A DNA stretch of 36,052 nt from DATKBT01 sp035546295 (GCA_035546295.1 DATKBT010000103.1:1-36052), one strand, 5' to 3'; positions 19,154-27,515 are shown, counted from the first letter of the stretch. Numbers and translations: made by a program. Notes: a model not told the origin generated them from the sequence alone.

Positions 19154-19185
19154 TCGAGTCAGAACCCTGTCGAGTCAGAAGCCTG
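19154..19185. repeat. 16-bp tandem duplication at the methyltransferase stop
   Basis: Two adjoining 16-bp copies beginning TCGAGTCAGAA (19154-19169 and 19170-19185) differ at one base. On the minus strand the second copy contains the TGA stop of the methyltransferase gene, so the first is a duplicate of the stop region placed downstream. Confidence 0.75.
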
Positions 19186-20599
19186 GAGCCTGCGGGTCCC
19201 GACCGTCGGCGAGAGCGCCGAGCGGGGTCTCTGCCGCGATCGTCTCCTCGTGCTTCGGCCGGCGATCGGTCTTCTCGATCTCGGGGCCCTCCGGGTTCTC
19301 GCTCGTCCAGCCGAGCAGGCGCTTGATCCGGAACCAGAGCCGACGCAGCTTCCAGAACCGGCTCTCCTTCATCGCCTCGACGATCTCGGCGAGCTCGTAG
19401 ACGCGCTGGCGGTGGCGCTGGTATGCCTCGCGGTTGACCAGGTAGAGGAGCTGCTCGAGGCTCCCCGTGAACAGCAGGTTGGAGGCGCCCCCGGTGCTCC
19501 GCGCCACGATCTGCACGACCTCGGAGCTGCGACGCAGTGGCGCGGGCAGCTTGCAGTCGCAGTGCCAGCCGGAGTCCGCGAAACGCTCGTCGTCGAGCGC
19601 CCTGGCGAGGTCGTCGCGCCGTTCGAAGCGCGAGCAGCGCCCGACCTCCTCGCCGCCGAGCACCACCCGGATCGACTCGACGCCGTGGGCGCCGCGGTGA
19701 ATGGCCCAGCCCCGCAGCTCGAGCCTGCCGAGCTCGAGGTCGGCGCGCTCGACGTGTCCCGCGACGCCGCCGTCGTAGCTCAGGTCCCGCAGCTCCGAGC
19801 TCTCGCGGTGGGTGACCAGCCACAGGTCCTGGTAGTCGCACATCCCGCGCGGCTCGCGCCGCGCCTGGTAGCGGCCGAACCGCTGGATCGCCGAGGCGAC
19901 GTAGGTCGGCGTCACCCAGGTTGAGCCGTAGTCGGCGCCGGCGAGCGTGCGGCTCTCGCTGCTCGGCTCGAACACCAGCCCCTCCGGCGGCATCTCGAGG
20001 TGCGGCGGCAGCAGCACCTCGTCGTGGACGGTGAAGGCGAGCAGCCCGCCGGGCTCGAGCAGCGCCGCGATCCGGCCGAACCAGTCGGCGAAGCGCGACG
20101 ACGGCAGGTGCGTGAACAGCGAGCCGACGTAGATGACGTCGAACTTACGGTCGCAGTGGAGCGCGGCGGGATCGACGGTCGAAGGAAACGTCTGCACGCC
20201 GAGCTGCGAGCGCTGGAACTCGAGCGCGCCCGCGAGGATGTCGGAAGCGAAGATCCGGTCGCGCGCCAGGCGCAGCTTGAGGAAGCGCGTCACCCGGCCG
20301 TAGCCGCAGCCGAAGTCGAGCAGGGAGCCGATCCGGTTCCATCCGCCGAAGCGCTGGACGACGAGCTGCTCGACGCTGGCGGCGACGCGCTGCCCCGAGG
20401 CGAAGTATCCGGCGAGCGCGGCGTCGAGGTCGCCGCCGTTGCTCCGCCACGAGTGCTCGAGCATCTCGTCGTCGGCGTGGATCGCGCGCTCGACGCGTTC
20501 GGCCTCGGCGCCGAAGCGCTCGCGCAGCACGGCTTCGACCCACGGGTGGCGGTCGGCGGCGCGGTAGGCGAGGGCGACCGGCTGGGGAGCGGAGACCAC
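19175..20599 (-). CDS. SAM-dependent methyltransferase with C-terminal beta-domain
   Basis: The 474-residue protein (from GTG 20599, the only reasonable start before the conserved region; no ribosome binding site is clear) has a class I methyltransferase domain. Motif I is LLDFGCGYGRVTRFL near residue 92, with FDVIYVGSLFTHLP and LLEPGGLLAFTVHDE further on. After about residue 265 comes a second domain of the pattern GRLELRGWAIHRGAHGVESI, the small beta-sandwich often attached to sugar-cluster glycosyltransferases and methyltransferases. The final segment has ESRFWKLRRLWFRIKRLLG, a basic amphipathic helix suited to membrane attachment. This architecture suggests modification of a cell-surface polysaccharide or glycan, but no glycosyltransferase is adjacent. 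It is divergent from the LigD polymerase gene across 234 bases without another gene. Confidence 0.8.
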   Translation of the reverse strand: MVSAPQPVALAYRAADRHPWVEAVLRERFGAEAERVERAIHADDEMLEHSWRSNGGDLDAALAGYFASGQRVAASVEQLVVQRFGGWNRIGSLLDFGCGYGRVTRFLKLRLARDRIFASDILAGALEFQRSQLGVQTFPSTVDPAALHCDRKFDVIYVGSLFTHLPSSRFADWFGRIAALLEPGGLLAFTVHDEVLLPPHLEMPPEGLVFEPSSESRTLAGADYGSTWVTPTYVASAIQRFGRYQARREPRGMCDYQDLWLVTHRESSELRDLSYDGGVAGHVERADLELGRLELRGWAIHRGAHGVESIRVVLGGEEVGRCSRFERRDDLARALDDERFADSGWHCDCKLPAPLRRSSEVVQIVARSTGGASNLLFTGSLEQLLYLVNREAYQRHRQRVYELAEIVEAMKESRFWKLRRLWFRIKRLLGWTSENPEGPEIEKTDRRPKHEETIAAETPLGALADGRDPQAPGF

Positions 20600-20833
20600 G
20601 GGGTGGAATGTACCGTCGCGGCGAAGCGAGCGCCAGCGCAAAGCGCCCGGCTCACCCACCGGGACGCTCCCGTCGCGGCCGATCTCGCGTCGAGGCCGAC
20701 CGCGATTCCGCGTGCGCGGCGCCGCGATTCCGCGCGCGAGACGCCGCAAGTCCGTGCGGCGCGGCGCCGGCGCGAGCGCCCGCCGCGGCAGGTCCGCCAA
20801 CGCGGTCTCGGAGCAGCCGTCATACTTGTCGTC

Positions 20834-22168
20834 ATGGCGCCGAGAGCCGAGATCCTCGAAGCCGCCGGCCGCGAGGTCACGGTCACCAACCCGCACAAGG
20901 TCTACTTTCCGAGCACCGGCGCGACCAAGCTCGACCTCGTGCGCTACTACCTGGCGGTGGCCGAGCCGGTGCTGCGCGCGATCGGCGGGCGGCCGCTGGT
21001 GCTGCGCCGCTTCGTCCACGGTGTCGAGGAGAAGCCCTTCTTCCAGAAGCGCGCCCCGGCCAAACGCCCCGACTGGATCGAAACCGTCGTCCTGAGCTTC
21101 CCCTCCGGGCGCACCGCCGAGGAGATCGTGGTGCGCGACGCCGCCCAGCTCGCCTGGGTCGTCAACCTCGGCTGCATCGAGCAGCATCCCCACCCGGTCC
21201 GCGCCACCGATCTCGAGCATCCGGACGAGCTGCGCATCGACCTCGACCCGGTCCCCGGGGTCGAGTGGCCCCAGATCGTCGAGGTGGCGGCGGTGACCCG
21301 CGAGGTGCTCGACGAGCTCGAGCTTACGGGCTGGCCCAAGACCAGCGGCTCGCGCGGGCTCCACGTCGACGTGCGGATCCAGGCCCGTTGGGGCTTCGCC
21401 GAGGTTCGGCGCGCCGCTCTCGCCATCGCTCGCGAGGTCGAGCGGCGGGCTCCCGAGCTCGCCACCAGCCGCTGGTGGAAGGAGGAGCGGCACGGCGTCT
21501 TCCTCGACTACAACCAGAACGCCAAGGACCGCACCGTCGCCGCCGCGTACTCGGTGCGGCCGACCCCCGACGCCCGGGTGTCGATGCCGTTCGACTGGTC
21601 GGAGCTGCGCGAGGTCGACCCCGCCGATCACACCCTGGCGACGGTGCCGACAACGGTCGAGCAGCGCCGTGATGCGCGGTCCGGGATCGACGACGCCCCG
21701 GGATCGCTGGAACGCACGCTCGAGCTGGTGGCTCGTCACGAGGAGGAGGGGCTCGGCGATGCCCCTTGGCCTCCGTACTACCGCAAGCCATCGGGGGGCT
21801 CGAAGGACTCGGAATCCGAGCCGGAGACGGACACCGGGCGGGGCCGGCCGGCGAAGAGGCGCAAGGGCGCCAGGCGGCCGAGCCAGCCGCTCGTCACCGT
21901 CGCTCAGGCCGAGGACGAGGCCGACGCGCGCGCCGGTCTCGAGCGCTGGCGCGCGCGCCACCCGGAGGCCGCGCAGCGCCTCGAGCCCGCCGACGTCCTG
22001 GTCGACGCGATGCGCGGGCGCTCCTCCACCTGGACGAGGATTCGCGTCAACCTGCGCCACGTGCCCGAGGATCTGCGTCCCGAGCAGGAGACGCCGGATC
22101 CGGACTACGACCCGTGGCGCGAGTGGCGTCGCGCCCGAGGAGGCGATTCGACCCAAGAAGACGGATGA
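20834..22168 (+). CDS. LigD-type DNA polymerase/primase (NHEJ PolDom)
   Basis: The 444-residue protein is a stand-alone LigD polymerase domain of the archaeo-eukaryotic primase superfamily, which fills and extends ends in non-homologous end joining. Visible signatures: NPHKVYFPSTGATKLDLVRYY split as NPHKVYFPSTG at 19-29 and TKLDLVRYY at 31-39, the metal-binding D136 and D138 in RIDLDPVPG, the KTSGSRGLHVDV nucleotide-binding loop with H177, and DYNQNAKDRTVAAAYSVRP near 230-248. After residue 310 a basic linker (GRPAKRRKGARRP) leads to a charged tail of about 90 residues. It lacks ligase and phosphoesterase domains; a ligase gene converges from the right. ATG 20834 has no clear ribosome binding site, and a CATACT at 20821-20826 just before it hints at a leaderless or very short leader. 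Confidence 0.92.
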   Translation: MAPRAEILEAAGREVTVTNPHKVYFPSTGATKLDLVRYYLAVAEPVLRAIGGRPLVLRRFVHGVEEKPFFQKRAPAKRPDWIETVVLSFPSGRTAEEIVVRDAAQLAWVVNLGCIEQHPHPVRATDLEHPDELRIDLDPVPGVEWPQIVEVAAVTREVLDELELTGWPKTSGSRGLHVDVRIQARWGFAEVRRAALAIAREVERRAPELATSRWWKEERHGVFLDYNQNAKDRTVAAAYSVRPTPDARVSMPFDWSELREVDPADHTLATVPTTVEQRRDARSGIDDAPGSLERTLELVARHEEEGLGDAPWPPYYRKPSGGSKDSESEPETDTGRGRPAKRRKGARRPSQPLVTVAQAEDEADARAGLERWRARHPEAAQRLEPADVLVDAMRGRSSTWTRIRVNLRHVPEDLRPEQETPDPDYDPWREWRRARGGDSTQEDG

Positions 22169-22300
22169 CGGAGGCGCCACCTCGAGGACCATGGGCCTCT
22201 CGGCGCCGGCCGAGGCTGGCGAGGATCGCAAAGCGCCACGCCGCGTGGCGGCGGACCGCGTCCCGCTGATCCCCGTCGTGAGTCGCGACGCGGCAGGCCC

Positions 22301-22327
22301 TCGGCCGACCCGAAGGTCGCCCGCTCC
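22301..22327. repeat. 27-bp intergenic hairpin element, copy 4
   Basis: CGGCCGACC, loop CGAA, GGTCGCCCG and tail CTCC: one stem mismatch. It lies in the 213-base gap between the convergent polymerase and ligase genes, where it could act as a two-way terminator. I see nothing else in that gap. Confidence 0.65.
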
Positions 22328-22381
22328 TCCTTCTCCTTCTCGCGGCGGAGCTCGGCTGGGTTGACCGCCCGTTCGCTCGCC

Positions 22382-23464
22382 TCATCGGCCGACTCCGCTC
22401 GCTCTCAGGAACTCGGAGAGATCGAGCGGCGACGGCTCCTCGATCTGATCGTAGGTGCATTCCTCGGGCAGCTTGTCCTCGCGCCAGTGAAGGAACGTCG
22501 CCGCGTGCCGGAAGCGGCCGCCCTGCAGGTAGTCGAACTTCACCTCGACCACGAGCTCGGGCCGCAACGGCTCCCACGACAGCGACTTCTGCGGGTTCCA
22601 GCGGCTGCCGGCGGGACGGCGACCGTGATTCCCGGCCGCCGCCCACTCGCCCAGCCACGGGTGCGACTCGCTCGCCCCCTCGCGCAACGGCTCGAGCCGC
22701 CTCGCCAGCTCACGGCGGTACGTCATCTTGAACGAAGACGTGATCCCGACGTGGTGGAGCACGCCGTCGTCGTCGTAGAGACCGAGCAACAGCGAGCCGA
22801 CCAGCTCGCCGGGGCCGTTCTTGTGCCAGCGGAAGCCCGCGACCACGCAGTCGACGGTGCGCACGTGCTTGATCTTGAGCAGGGCTCGCTTCTTGGGCTG
22901 ATATGCGAGATCGAGCGGCTTCGCGATCAGCCCCTCGAACCCGGCCCCCTCGAGCCGGTCGAACCAGTCCCGCGCGACTTCGCGGGACCGCGTCGCCGGC
23001 GTCACCAGGAGCGGCGCCTGCACGCCGCCGAGCGCGTCCTCGAGCGCTGCACGGCGCGCCTCCTGCGGCTCGCCGCGCAGGTCGCGATCGCCCAGCGCGA
23101 GCAGGTCGAAGGCGACGTATCCCGCCGGCGTCTCGCGCGCCAGCTTCTCGATGCGCGACTCGGCGGGGTGCAGCCGGAGCTGGAGCGCCTCGAAGTCGAG
23201 ACCCTGAGGCCCGAGCAGGATCACCTCGCCGTCGACCACGCAGCGCCGTGGAAGATCGCGGAGCAGCGGCGCGACCAGCTCGGGGAAGAAGCGCTCGAGC
23301 GGCCGGTGGTCGCGGCTCTGGATCAGCAGCTCCTGGCCATCGCGAAAGACGATCGCGCGAAAGCCGTCCCACTTGGGCTCGAACAGCCACCGTCCTTCCT
23401 CCGGGACCGTCTCGCCGATCTGCGCGAGCATCGGATCGAGGGGCGGCGAAAAGGGGAGGTTCAT
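22382..23464 (-). CDS. ATP-dependent DNA ligase (LigD/LigC type)
   Basis: The 360-residue enzyme joins DNA ends with ATP via a lysine-AMP intermediate: K31 in EPKWDGFRA is the nucleotidyl-transfer motif I. Further motifs are VVDGEVIL (III/IIIa region), AGFEGLIAKPL (IV) and LLKIKHVRTVD (V). The C-terminal third, from about 225, is the OB-fold domain, closing with a charged tail including EVKFDYLQGGRFRHAATF. Length fits mycobacterial LigC or an isolated LigD ligase domain. Opposite it, 213 bases away, the polymerase gene converges; together they cover two of the three LigD activities. A Ku gene, needed for the classical pathway, is not in this window. ATG 23464 has only a weak upstream purine stretch. 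Confidence 0.93.
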   Translation of the reverse strand: MNLPFSPPLDPMLAQIGETVPEEGRWLFEPKWDGFRAIVFRDGQELLIQSRDHRPLERFFPELVAPLLRDLPRRCVVDGEVILLGPQGLDFEALQLRLHPAESRIEKLARETPAGYVAFDLLALGDRDLRGEPQEARRAALEDALGGVQAPLLVTPATRSREVARDWFDRLEGAGFEGLIAKPLDLAYQPKKRALLKIKHVRTVDCVVAGFRWHKNGPGELVGSLLLGLYDDDGVLHHVGITSSFKMTYRRELARRLEPLREGASESHPWLGEWAAAGNHGRRPAGSRWNPQKSLSWEPLRPELVVEVKFDYLQGGRFRHAATFLHWREDKLPEECTYDQIEEPSPLDLSEFLRASGVGR

Positions 23465-23615
23465 GGGCTGCCGGGCGCCTCGAGCACCGGGCGCTCGGGC
23501 CGAGCGATCGAAGCCTCGGCTGAGTGTACCGGCCGGGACCGCAGGTTCCGCTCCTGCGCTCCTCGCCGTCAGGGCGGCCAAGAACCCTCAGTGTGGTGGT
23601 TGCCGCGCAACTTTC

Positions 23616-24399
23616 TCACTCGATCGACTCGGGAACCGACTCCTTCCACCGCGACAGGTCTCCCGACTCGAGATCGTCCGAGAACAGCCCCAGCCGGCCC
23701 AAAAACACCCTTCTCCGTTGTGGATGCAGTCGATGCGGCCCTGGCCACCGACGACCACGTAGAGCTCGCCCAGGTGGTCTTCGGCGAAGCCGTAGGTGCC
23801 TTGGAATCCGCTGGCCCAGCAGGAGGCCGTGATCGCGGCGGGGTTCGCCGGATCGAGGACCGTGGTCTTCCAGATCTGGCCGCACGCCGCATCGCCGTAC
23901 AGATAGTCGCCGGCGAGGGAGGGGACGAAGCTCCCGCGGTAGCGGAAGCCGCCCATGATCGTCCCGTCTCGGCGTAGTCGGGCTCGACCGCCATCGACAG
24001 GAGGCCGCGCTCGCCGCCGAACTCCACCGGACCGCCGACGTCGTCGCGCAGGTCGAGGAAGGGGGTCTCGAGGATGCCGCCGCCCGAGCCGTCCCACACC
24101 CAGATCGTGCCCTCCTGGGTCGGGATCAGGCGCCTGGTGCGCCCGTCGCCGGGGTCGATGAAGGCGACCGGCGTGTCCGCGTCGGCGGTGACGGGGAAGT
24201 CGGAGAAGACGACGAGCGGCGAGACCGCGACCGGCGCGGCCGGATTGCAGACCGTCGCGCACGAGACGGCGTAACAGCTCGTCTCTGCGCGCGCGGGAGC
24301 GGAGCCGGGCAGGGCGAGCGCCGCCACCGCTGCCGCGAACGTCACCCAGGGCGGCGGCCGGTGAGCACGGGCTGCGAGCCTGGTCGGCGGCGATAGCAT
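23616..24399 (-). pseudogene. Broken glucose/sorbosone (PQQ-type) dehydrogenase
   Basis: Three consecutive frames on the minus strand together spell one decayed secreted propeller protein. Part one, from ATG 24399 to about 23966: a signal peptide ending in ARAE, then LIPTQEGTIWVWDGSG and GERGLLSMAVEPDYAETG, which match the first blades of glucose/sorbosone dehydrogenases. Part two (about 23966-23706, shifted frame) jumps to GGFRYRGSFVPSLAGDYLYGD and GFAEDHLGELYVV, which in intact relatives come some 200 or more residues later, so the middle of the propeller is missing. Part three (to TGA 23616, a third frame) reads LFSDDLESGDLSRW, a secretion tail. The second shift lies at a T5 run (plus strand 23701-23705), where one extra T would restore the frame. 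An assembly error could explain the shifts but not the missing blades. Confidence 0.82.
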
Positions 24400-24802
24400 T
24401 TCGACGCTTGCGGGCGTGTCTCTCGAGAGCACGACGAAGGACACTCCAAGGATACGGTACGCCCGTCCCCATCGAGCACGTGAACGAGCTTCCAGTCCAG
24501 GAGCCTGTCCAAGCCTTCGAGATTCGGTTCGTCGGCTGTTTCCCGCGACGCGCCGAAGGCGCTGGGGGCGGTTCGCCTCGCCGTCGCTCGCTTCGGCCGC
24601 GCTTTTCTCGCCCTCAGCTCGCGTTGGAGCCGGGGCGACGTCAATCTCGCCTCGCCGGAGAGGTGCTCGCGAGCCGCAGGCTCGGCCAGCACCTCGGAGG
24701 CTCGCCTCGGAGAGCTCGGAGAGCTCGGAGAGCCCGGAGGCTCGGAGGCTCGCTCTCCCCCCATCCCGCACCCAAGAGCCGACTCACCCGAGGAGGCCGA
24801 GC
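24400..24802. other. Gene-free stretch with 9-bp tandem repeat
   Basis: These 403 bases separate the pseudogene start from thpR. No gene is supported. Three perfect CTCGGAGAG units (24706-24732) followed by degenerate GGAGGCTC units to about 24752 form a purine-rich tract before thpR. The part at 24440-24545 is lower in GC than its surroundings, so it may hold the promoter of the broken gene. Confidence 0.55.
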
Positions 24803-25387
24803 ATGACGTATCGTCGGAGCGACGCAATGCGTCTCTTCCTCGCCATTCCGCTCCCCGACGAGCTCCGAGCCGAGGTCGCTCGGCGCGCCGAGGCGCTCCG
24901 GAGCCAGCTCCCGCGCGCCACCTGGGTGCGACCGGGGGCCATGCACCTGACGCTGCGCTTCTTCGGAGAGCGGGAGCCCGAACGGGCCGCCGCCATCGAG
25001 GAGGCCTTGCGCCACCCGGTCGCCGGGGTGCCCGAGTTCGACCTGCGCGTCGCCAGGGTCGGCGCCTTTCCGAAGCCTTCGCGTCCCCAGATCGTCTGGC
25101 TGGGCCTGGAGGAGTCACCCGGTCTCGCGACCCTCTGCGACCGCGTCTCGAGCACCCTCGCCGGCGTCGGCGAGCCGCCAGAGGACCGGCCCTTTCGCGG
25201 ACACGTGACCTTGCTGCGCTCCAAGGCGCGCTTCGGCCGGTCGGATTTCGAGCGCATCGAGAGCGACCTCGCCAGGCTCACCGGCGCGCGGATCCCGGTG
25301 CGCGAGGTGATCCTCTTCGAGAGCCACCTCGGACCCGGCGGCGCGAGGCACGAGATACTGGTCCGGCTCCCGCTCGCAGCGGCATAG
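24803..25387 (+). CDS. thpR: RNA 2',3'-cyclic phosphodiesterase
   Basis: The 194-residue protein is a 2H phosphoesterase that opens 2',3'-cyclic phosphates on RNA ends to 2'-phosphates (ThpR/LigT family). Both catalytic HxTx motifs are present: H48-L-T50 in HLTLRFFGE and H134-V-T136 in HVTLLRSK, with FRGHV just before the second. RLFLAIPLPDEL is the usual N-terminal strand. ATG 24803 has an excellent AGGAGG six bases upstream; ATG 24827, which would start the protein at the family-typical MRLFLAIP, has a weaker GGAG and is the alternative. No functional partner is next to it; such enzymes usually stand alone. Confidence 0.93.
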   Translation: MTYRRSDAMRLFLAIPLPDELRAEVARRAEALRSQLPRATWVRPGAMHLTLRFFGEREPERAAAIEEALRHPVAGVPEFDLRVARVGAFPKPSRPQIVWLGLEESPGLATLCDRVSSTLAGVGEPPEDRPFRGHVTLLRSKARFGRSDFERIESDLARLTGARIPVREVILFESHLGPGGARHEILVRLPLAAA

Positions 25388-25427
25388 GGCGAGGGAACGG
25401 GCGCACAAGGCGTGGGTCGCGCGCACG

Positions 25428-25454
25428 TCGGCCGACCGGGGGGTCGGCCGCTAC
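25428..25454. repeat. 27-bp intergenic hairpin element, copy 5 (best copy)
   Basis: CGGCCGACC, loop GGGG, GGTCGGCCG and the asymmetric tail CTAC give a perfect 9-bp stem. It lies 41 bases after the thpR stop. Confidence 0.85.
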
Positions 25455-25485
25455 ACCGACGTCTGCCACCCCTGCCGAGAGATCG

Positions 25486-25511
25486 TCGGCCGACGGGGGA
25501 TCGGCCGCCAC
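25486..25511. repeat. 26-bp intergenic hairpin element, copy 6
   Basis: Same orientation as copy 5 and 58 bases after it: CGGCCGA and TCGGCCG pair over a CGGGGGA-type loop, tail CCAC. One base shorter than the others. Confidence 0.75.
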
Positions 25512-25696
25512 AGACTGCAGCCCATCGCCTGCGACCGCGTGAGACAATCGGCTCGCGCAGTCGCGAGATCGCTGGGAAAGCGCCGGTCGGCGAGGCGACG
25601 GGACACCGAGCGCGGCCTCGACGAGTCCCAACGGAGTGCCTGGCGGCGCGCCCTGCCCCGCGCTCCCTGCGGGATTCGAAGACCGAAGAGCACCTC

Positions 25697-25963
25697 GTGA
25701 TCCAGCTCGCTGCCGCACTCGTCCTCGTCGTCGAGATCTACGCGCTGATCGGCGTCGTGTTCGCGCTCGCCTTCGTGTTCGCGGGCCTCGCTGCGGTCGA
25801 CCCGGCGGCCAGGGGGGCGCCGGTCGGCTTCCGCCTGCTGATCCTGCCGGCGAGCGCGGCGCTGTGGCCGTGGCTCGCGCTGCGCTGGCTGCGTCGCACC
25901 CCGCCGCGCGAAGAGCGCAACGCCCACCGCACGTCGGCTCGCGCGCGGGGAGACGGCGCGTGA
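25697..25963 (+). CDS. Small two-helix membrane protein, redox operon gene 1
   Basis: From GTG 25697 an 88-residue protein is read with two hydrophobic segments (about residues 4-31 and 44-62) and a basic, Arg-rich tail. The stretch VDPAARGAPVGFRLLILPASA between the helices looks like a real conserved block, split here as VDPAARGAPVGF and RLLILPASA. A weak AGAG precedes the start. The stop overlaps the next start as GTGA. I know of no characterised function. Its fixed position at the head of a set of overlapping genes for a cytochrome b/Rieske protein suggests a subunit or assembly factor of that complex (inference). Confidence 0.7.
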   Translation: MIQLAAALVLVVEIYALIGVVFALAFVFAGLAAVDPAARGAPVGFRLLILPASAALWPWLALRWLRRTPPREERNAHRTSARARGDGA

Positions 25964-26421
25964 TCCTCCCGCTCCGGCGCGCGCACGGCGTCCTCTGGCT
26001 GGGCCTCGCGATCGTGCTCCCGGCCGGTCTCGCGCTCGCCCTGTGGAGCCGGCCACCGGCCGTGCTGCCGACCCCCGCCGCCCCGGTGGGCTGGAACGCG
26101 ATGCCGGGCGCCGGCGCCTCCGTCGTCCCGCTCGATCCGTCGCCGTTCGCGCTCTCGGTCGAGGAGGACGGCAGCCTGCGCCTGCTCGCGATCGGCGAGC
26201 CCGACGGCGTGGCTCCCGGCCTGTACCTGTACGCGGTCGGGAGCGAGGTCGCGGCCGGCGACGCCCTCCCCGACGACGCCGAGCTGCTCGGCTCCGCCGA
26301 GGTGGGCGCCGCCGTGCGCCCGCCTCCGAGCGGTTCAGCTCGCCTCGTCCTCTACAGCGCTCTTTACGAAACCGTCGTCGGTGTCGGCGAGATGCCGGCC
26401 CCGGGGAGCCGCGACCGATGA
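25960..26421 (+). CDS. Membrane-anchored exported protein, redox operon gene 2
   Basis: GTG 25960 overlaps the upstream stop. The 153-residue protein has one N-terminal hydrophobic helix (about residues 10-29), serving as anchor or signal, and an extracytoplasmic part of about 120 residues rich in short strands (FALSVEEDGSLRLLAIG, LVLYSALYETVVGVGEMP). No Cys or metal-binding motif is visible. I recognise no family. The 3' end overlaps the Rieske/ferric-reductase gene as ATGA. It may be a soluble-domain subunit that contacts the membrane redox protein. Confidence 0.7.
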   Translation: MILPLRRAHGVLWLGLAIVLPAGLALALWSRPPAVLPTPAAPVGWNAMPGAGASVVPLDPSPFALSVEEDGSLRLLAIGEPDGVAPGLYLYAVGSEVAAGDALPDDAELLGSAEVGAAVRPPPSGSARLVLYSALYETVVGVGEMPAPGSRDR

Positions 26422-27515
26422 GCGCCGGCTACCGCGCCGTCCAGTGGACGCCGCACAAGAAGCTCTACGATCTGCTGCTCGCCGGGTCGGTCGTCGTCTA
26501 CCTCGCGCTGTTCGTCGGGCTCGGCGCGGCGCTGCGCCCGGGCGCGACGATCGAGACGTTGCTGATCCGCGGCTTCGGCACCTGCGCGTTCCTGCTGCTG
26601 CACGTGATCCTGTCGCTCGGACCGCTGGCGCGGCTCGACGCCCGGTTCCTGCCGCTGCTCTACAACCGCCGCCACCTGGGCGTCACCATGTTCCTCATGG
26701 CGCTGGCCCACGGCGGCTTCTCGCTCGTCCAGTTCCACGGGCTCGGCGAGCTGAACCCGCTGGTCAGCGTGCTGGTGTCGGGCGGCAGCGACCAATCGCT
26801 CTCCCGCCTTCCGTTCCAGCCGCTCGGGCTCGCCGCGCTGGTCATCCTCTTCCTGATGGCGGCGACCAGCCACGACTTCTGGCTCCACAACCTGACGGCG
26901 CCGACCTGGAAGCGACTGCACATGGCGGTCTACCTCGCCTACGCGCTGCTGGTGCTCCACGTCGCGCTCGGGGCGCTCCAGAGCGAGCGCAACCCGCTGC
27001 TCGCCGTGGTGCTCGGCGCCGGCATCGCCTGGCTGGTCGTGCTCCACTTGCTGGCGGCGCGGCGCGAGGGCACAGCCGACAGGCGCGAGCTGGTGGCGAG
27101 CGCGGGCGGCGAGGTTGACGACGGGATCGACGGCTGGGTCGACGCCTGCGCGGTCGACGACATCCCCGAGCTGCGCGCGCGCATCGTGCCGATCGCTGGC
27201 GAGCGGGTCGCGATCTTCCGTTACGACGGCAAGGTCTCGGCGGTCTCCAACGTCTGCCAGCATCAGAACGGACCGTTGGGCGAGGGCAGGATCATCGACG
27301 GCTGCATCACGTGCCCCTGGCACGGCTTCCAGTACCGGCCCGAGGACGGCGCCTCTCCGCCCCCGTTCACCGAGAAGGTGCCGACCTTCCGAGTGCGCAT
27401 CGTGGACGGCCGGGTCCTCGTCCACCCGGTCCCGTACCCGGCGGGGACCCGCGTCGAGCCGGCGCGCACCGCCGCGGCGAGCGCGATCGATGCGACGACG
27501 GAGGCTCCGGCATGA
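26418..27515 (+). CDS. Ferric-reductase-like cytochrome b fused to Rieske [2Fe-2S] domain
   Basis: The 365-residue protein joins two redox modules. Residues about 15-215 form a ferric-reductase-type transmembrane domain (MsrQ/YedZ/NOX superfamily) of about six helices with histidines suited to haem b binding: H62 (LLLHVIL), H98 (LAHGG), H168 (RLHMAVY) and H181 (VLHVALG). Residues about 240-340 are a Rieske ferredoxin domain with C280-x-H282 and C299-x2-H302 (CQHQNGPLG and CPWHGFQY), a low-potential dioxygenase-ferredoxin type rather than a bc1 Rieske, as there is no disulfide pair. In most relatives the place of the Rieske part is taken by a flavin/NADPH module or a separate partner. It should move electrons between a soluble donor and the membrane or across it. 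Overlaps with both neighbours (ATGA) mark an operon. Confidence 0.9.
   Translation: MSAGYRAVQWTPHKKLYDLLLAGSVVVYLALFVGLGAALRPGATIETLLIRGFGTCAFLLLHVILSLGPLARLDARFLPLLYNRRHLGVTMFLMALAHGGFSLVQFHGLGELNPLVSVLVSGGSDQSLSRLPFQPLGLAALVILFLMAATSHDFWLHNLTAPTWKRLHMAVYLAYALLVLHVALGALQSERNPLLAVVLGAGIAWLVVLHLLAARREGTADRRELVASAGGEVDDGIDGWVDACAVDDIPELRARIVPIAGERVAIFRYDGKVSAVSNVCQHQNGPLGEGRIIDGCITCPWHGFQYRPEDGASPPPFTEKVPTFRVRIVDGRVLVHPVPYPAGTRVEPARTAAASAIDATTEAPA

Larger units (their letters stand above)
25388..25696. other. Intergenic region with two hairpin elements
   Basis: This 309-base gap between thpR and the redox operon holds two copies of the dispersed hairpin element and no supported gene. The reading frame that runs through it into the first operon gene is Arg/Pro-rich before 25697. 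A promoter for the operon should lie near 25550-25690, but I see no convincing boxes. Confidence 0.55.

Noticed and set aside
23694..23712. Programmed -1 frameshift at the T5 run of the broken dehydrogenase
   Set aside because: The run does not form a canonical slippery heptamer in the zero frame, and a second frame change plus the missing blades upstream point to decay, not recoding.
24440..24545. Minus-strand peptide stretch with natural look (ETADEPNLEGLDRLLDWKL)
   Set aside because: The frame has no start with a ribosome binding site, runs into Arg-rich sequence on the upstream side, and has lower GC third positions than the real genes; it is better read as promoter-type DNA before the broken dehydrogenase.
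24408..24806. 132-codon plus-strand frame before thpR
   Set aside because: Arg/Ser/Pro-rich translation, no ribosome binding site, and it runs through the 9-bp tandem repeat.
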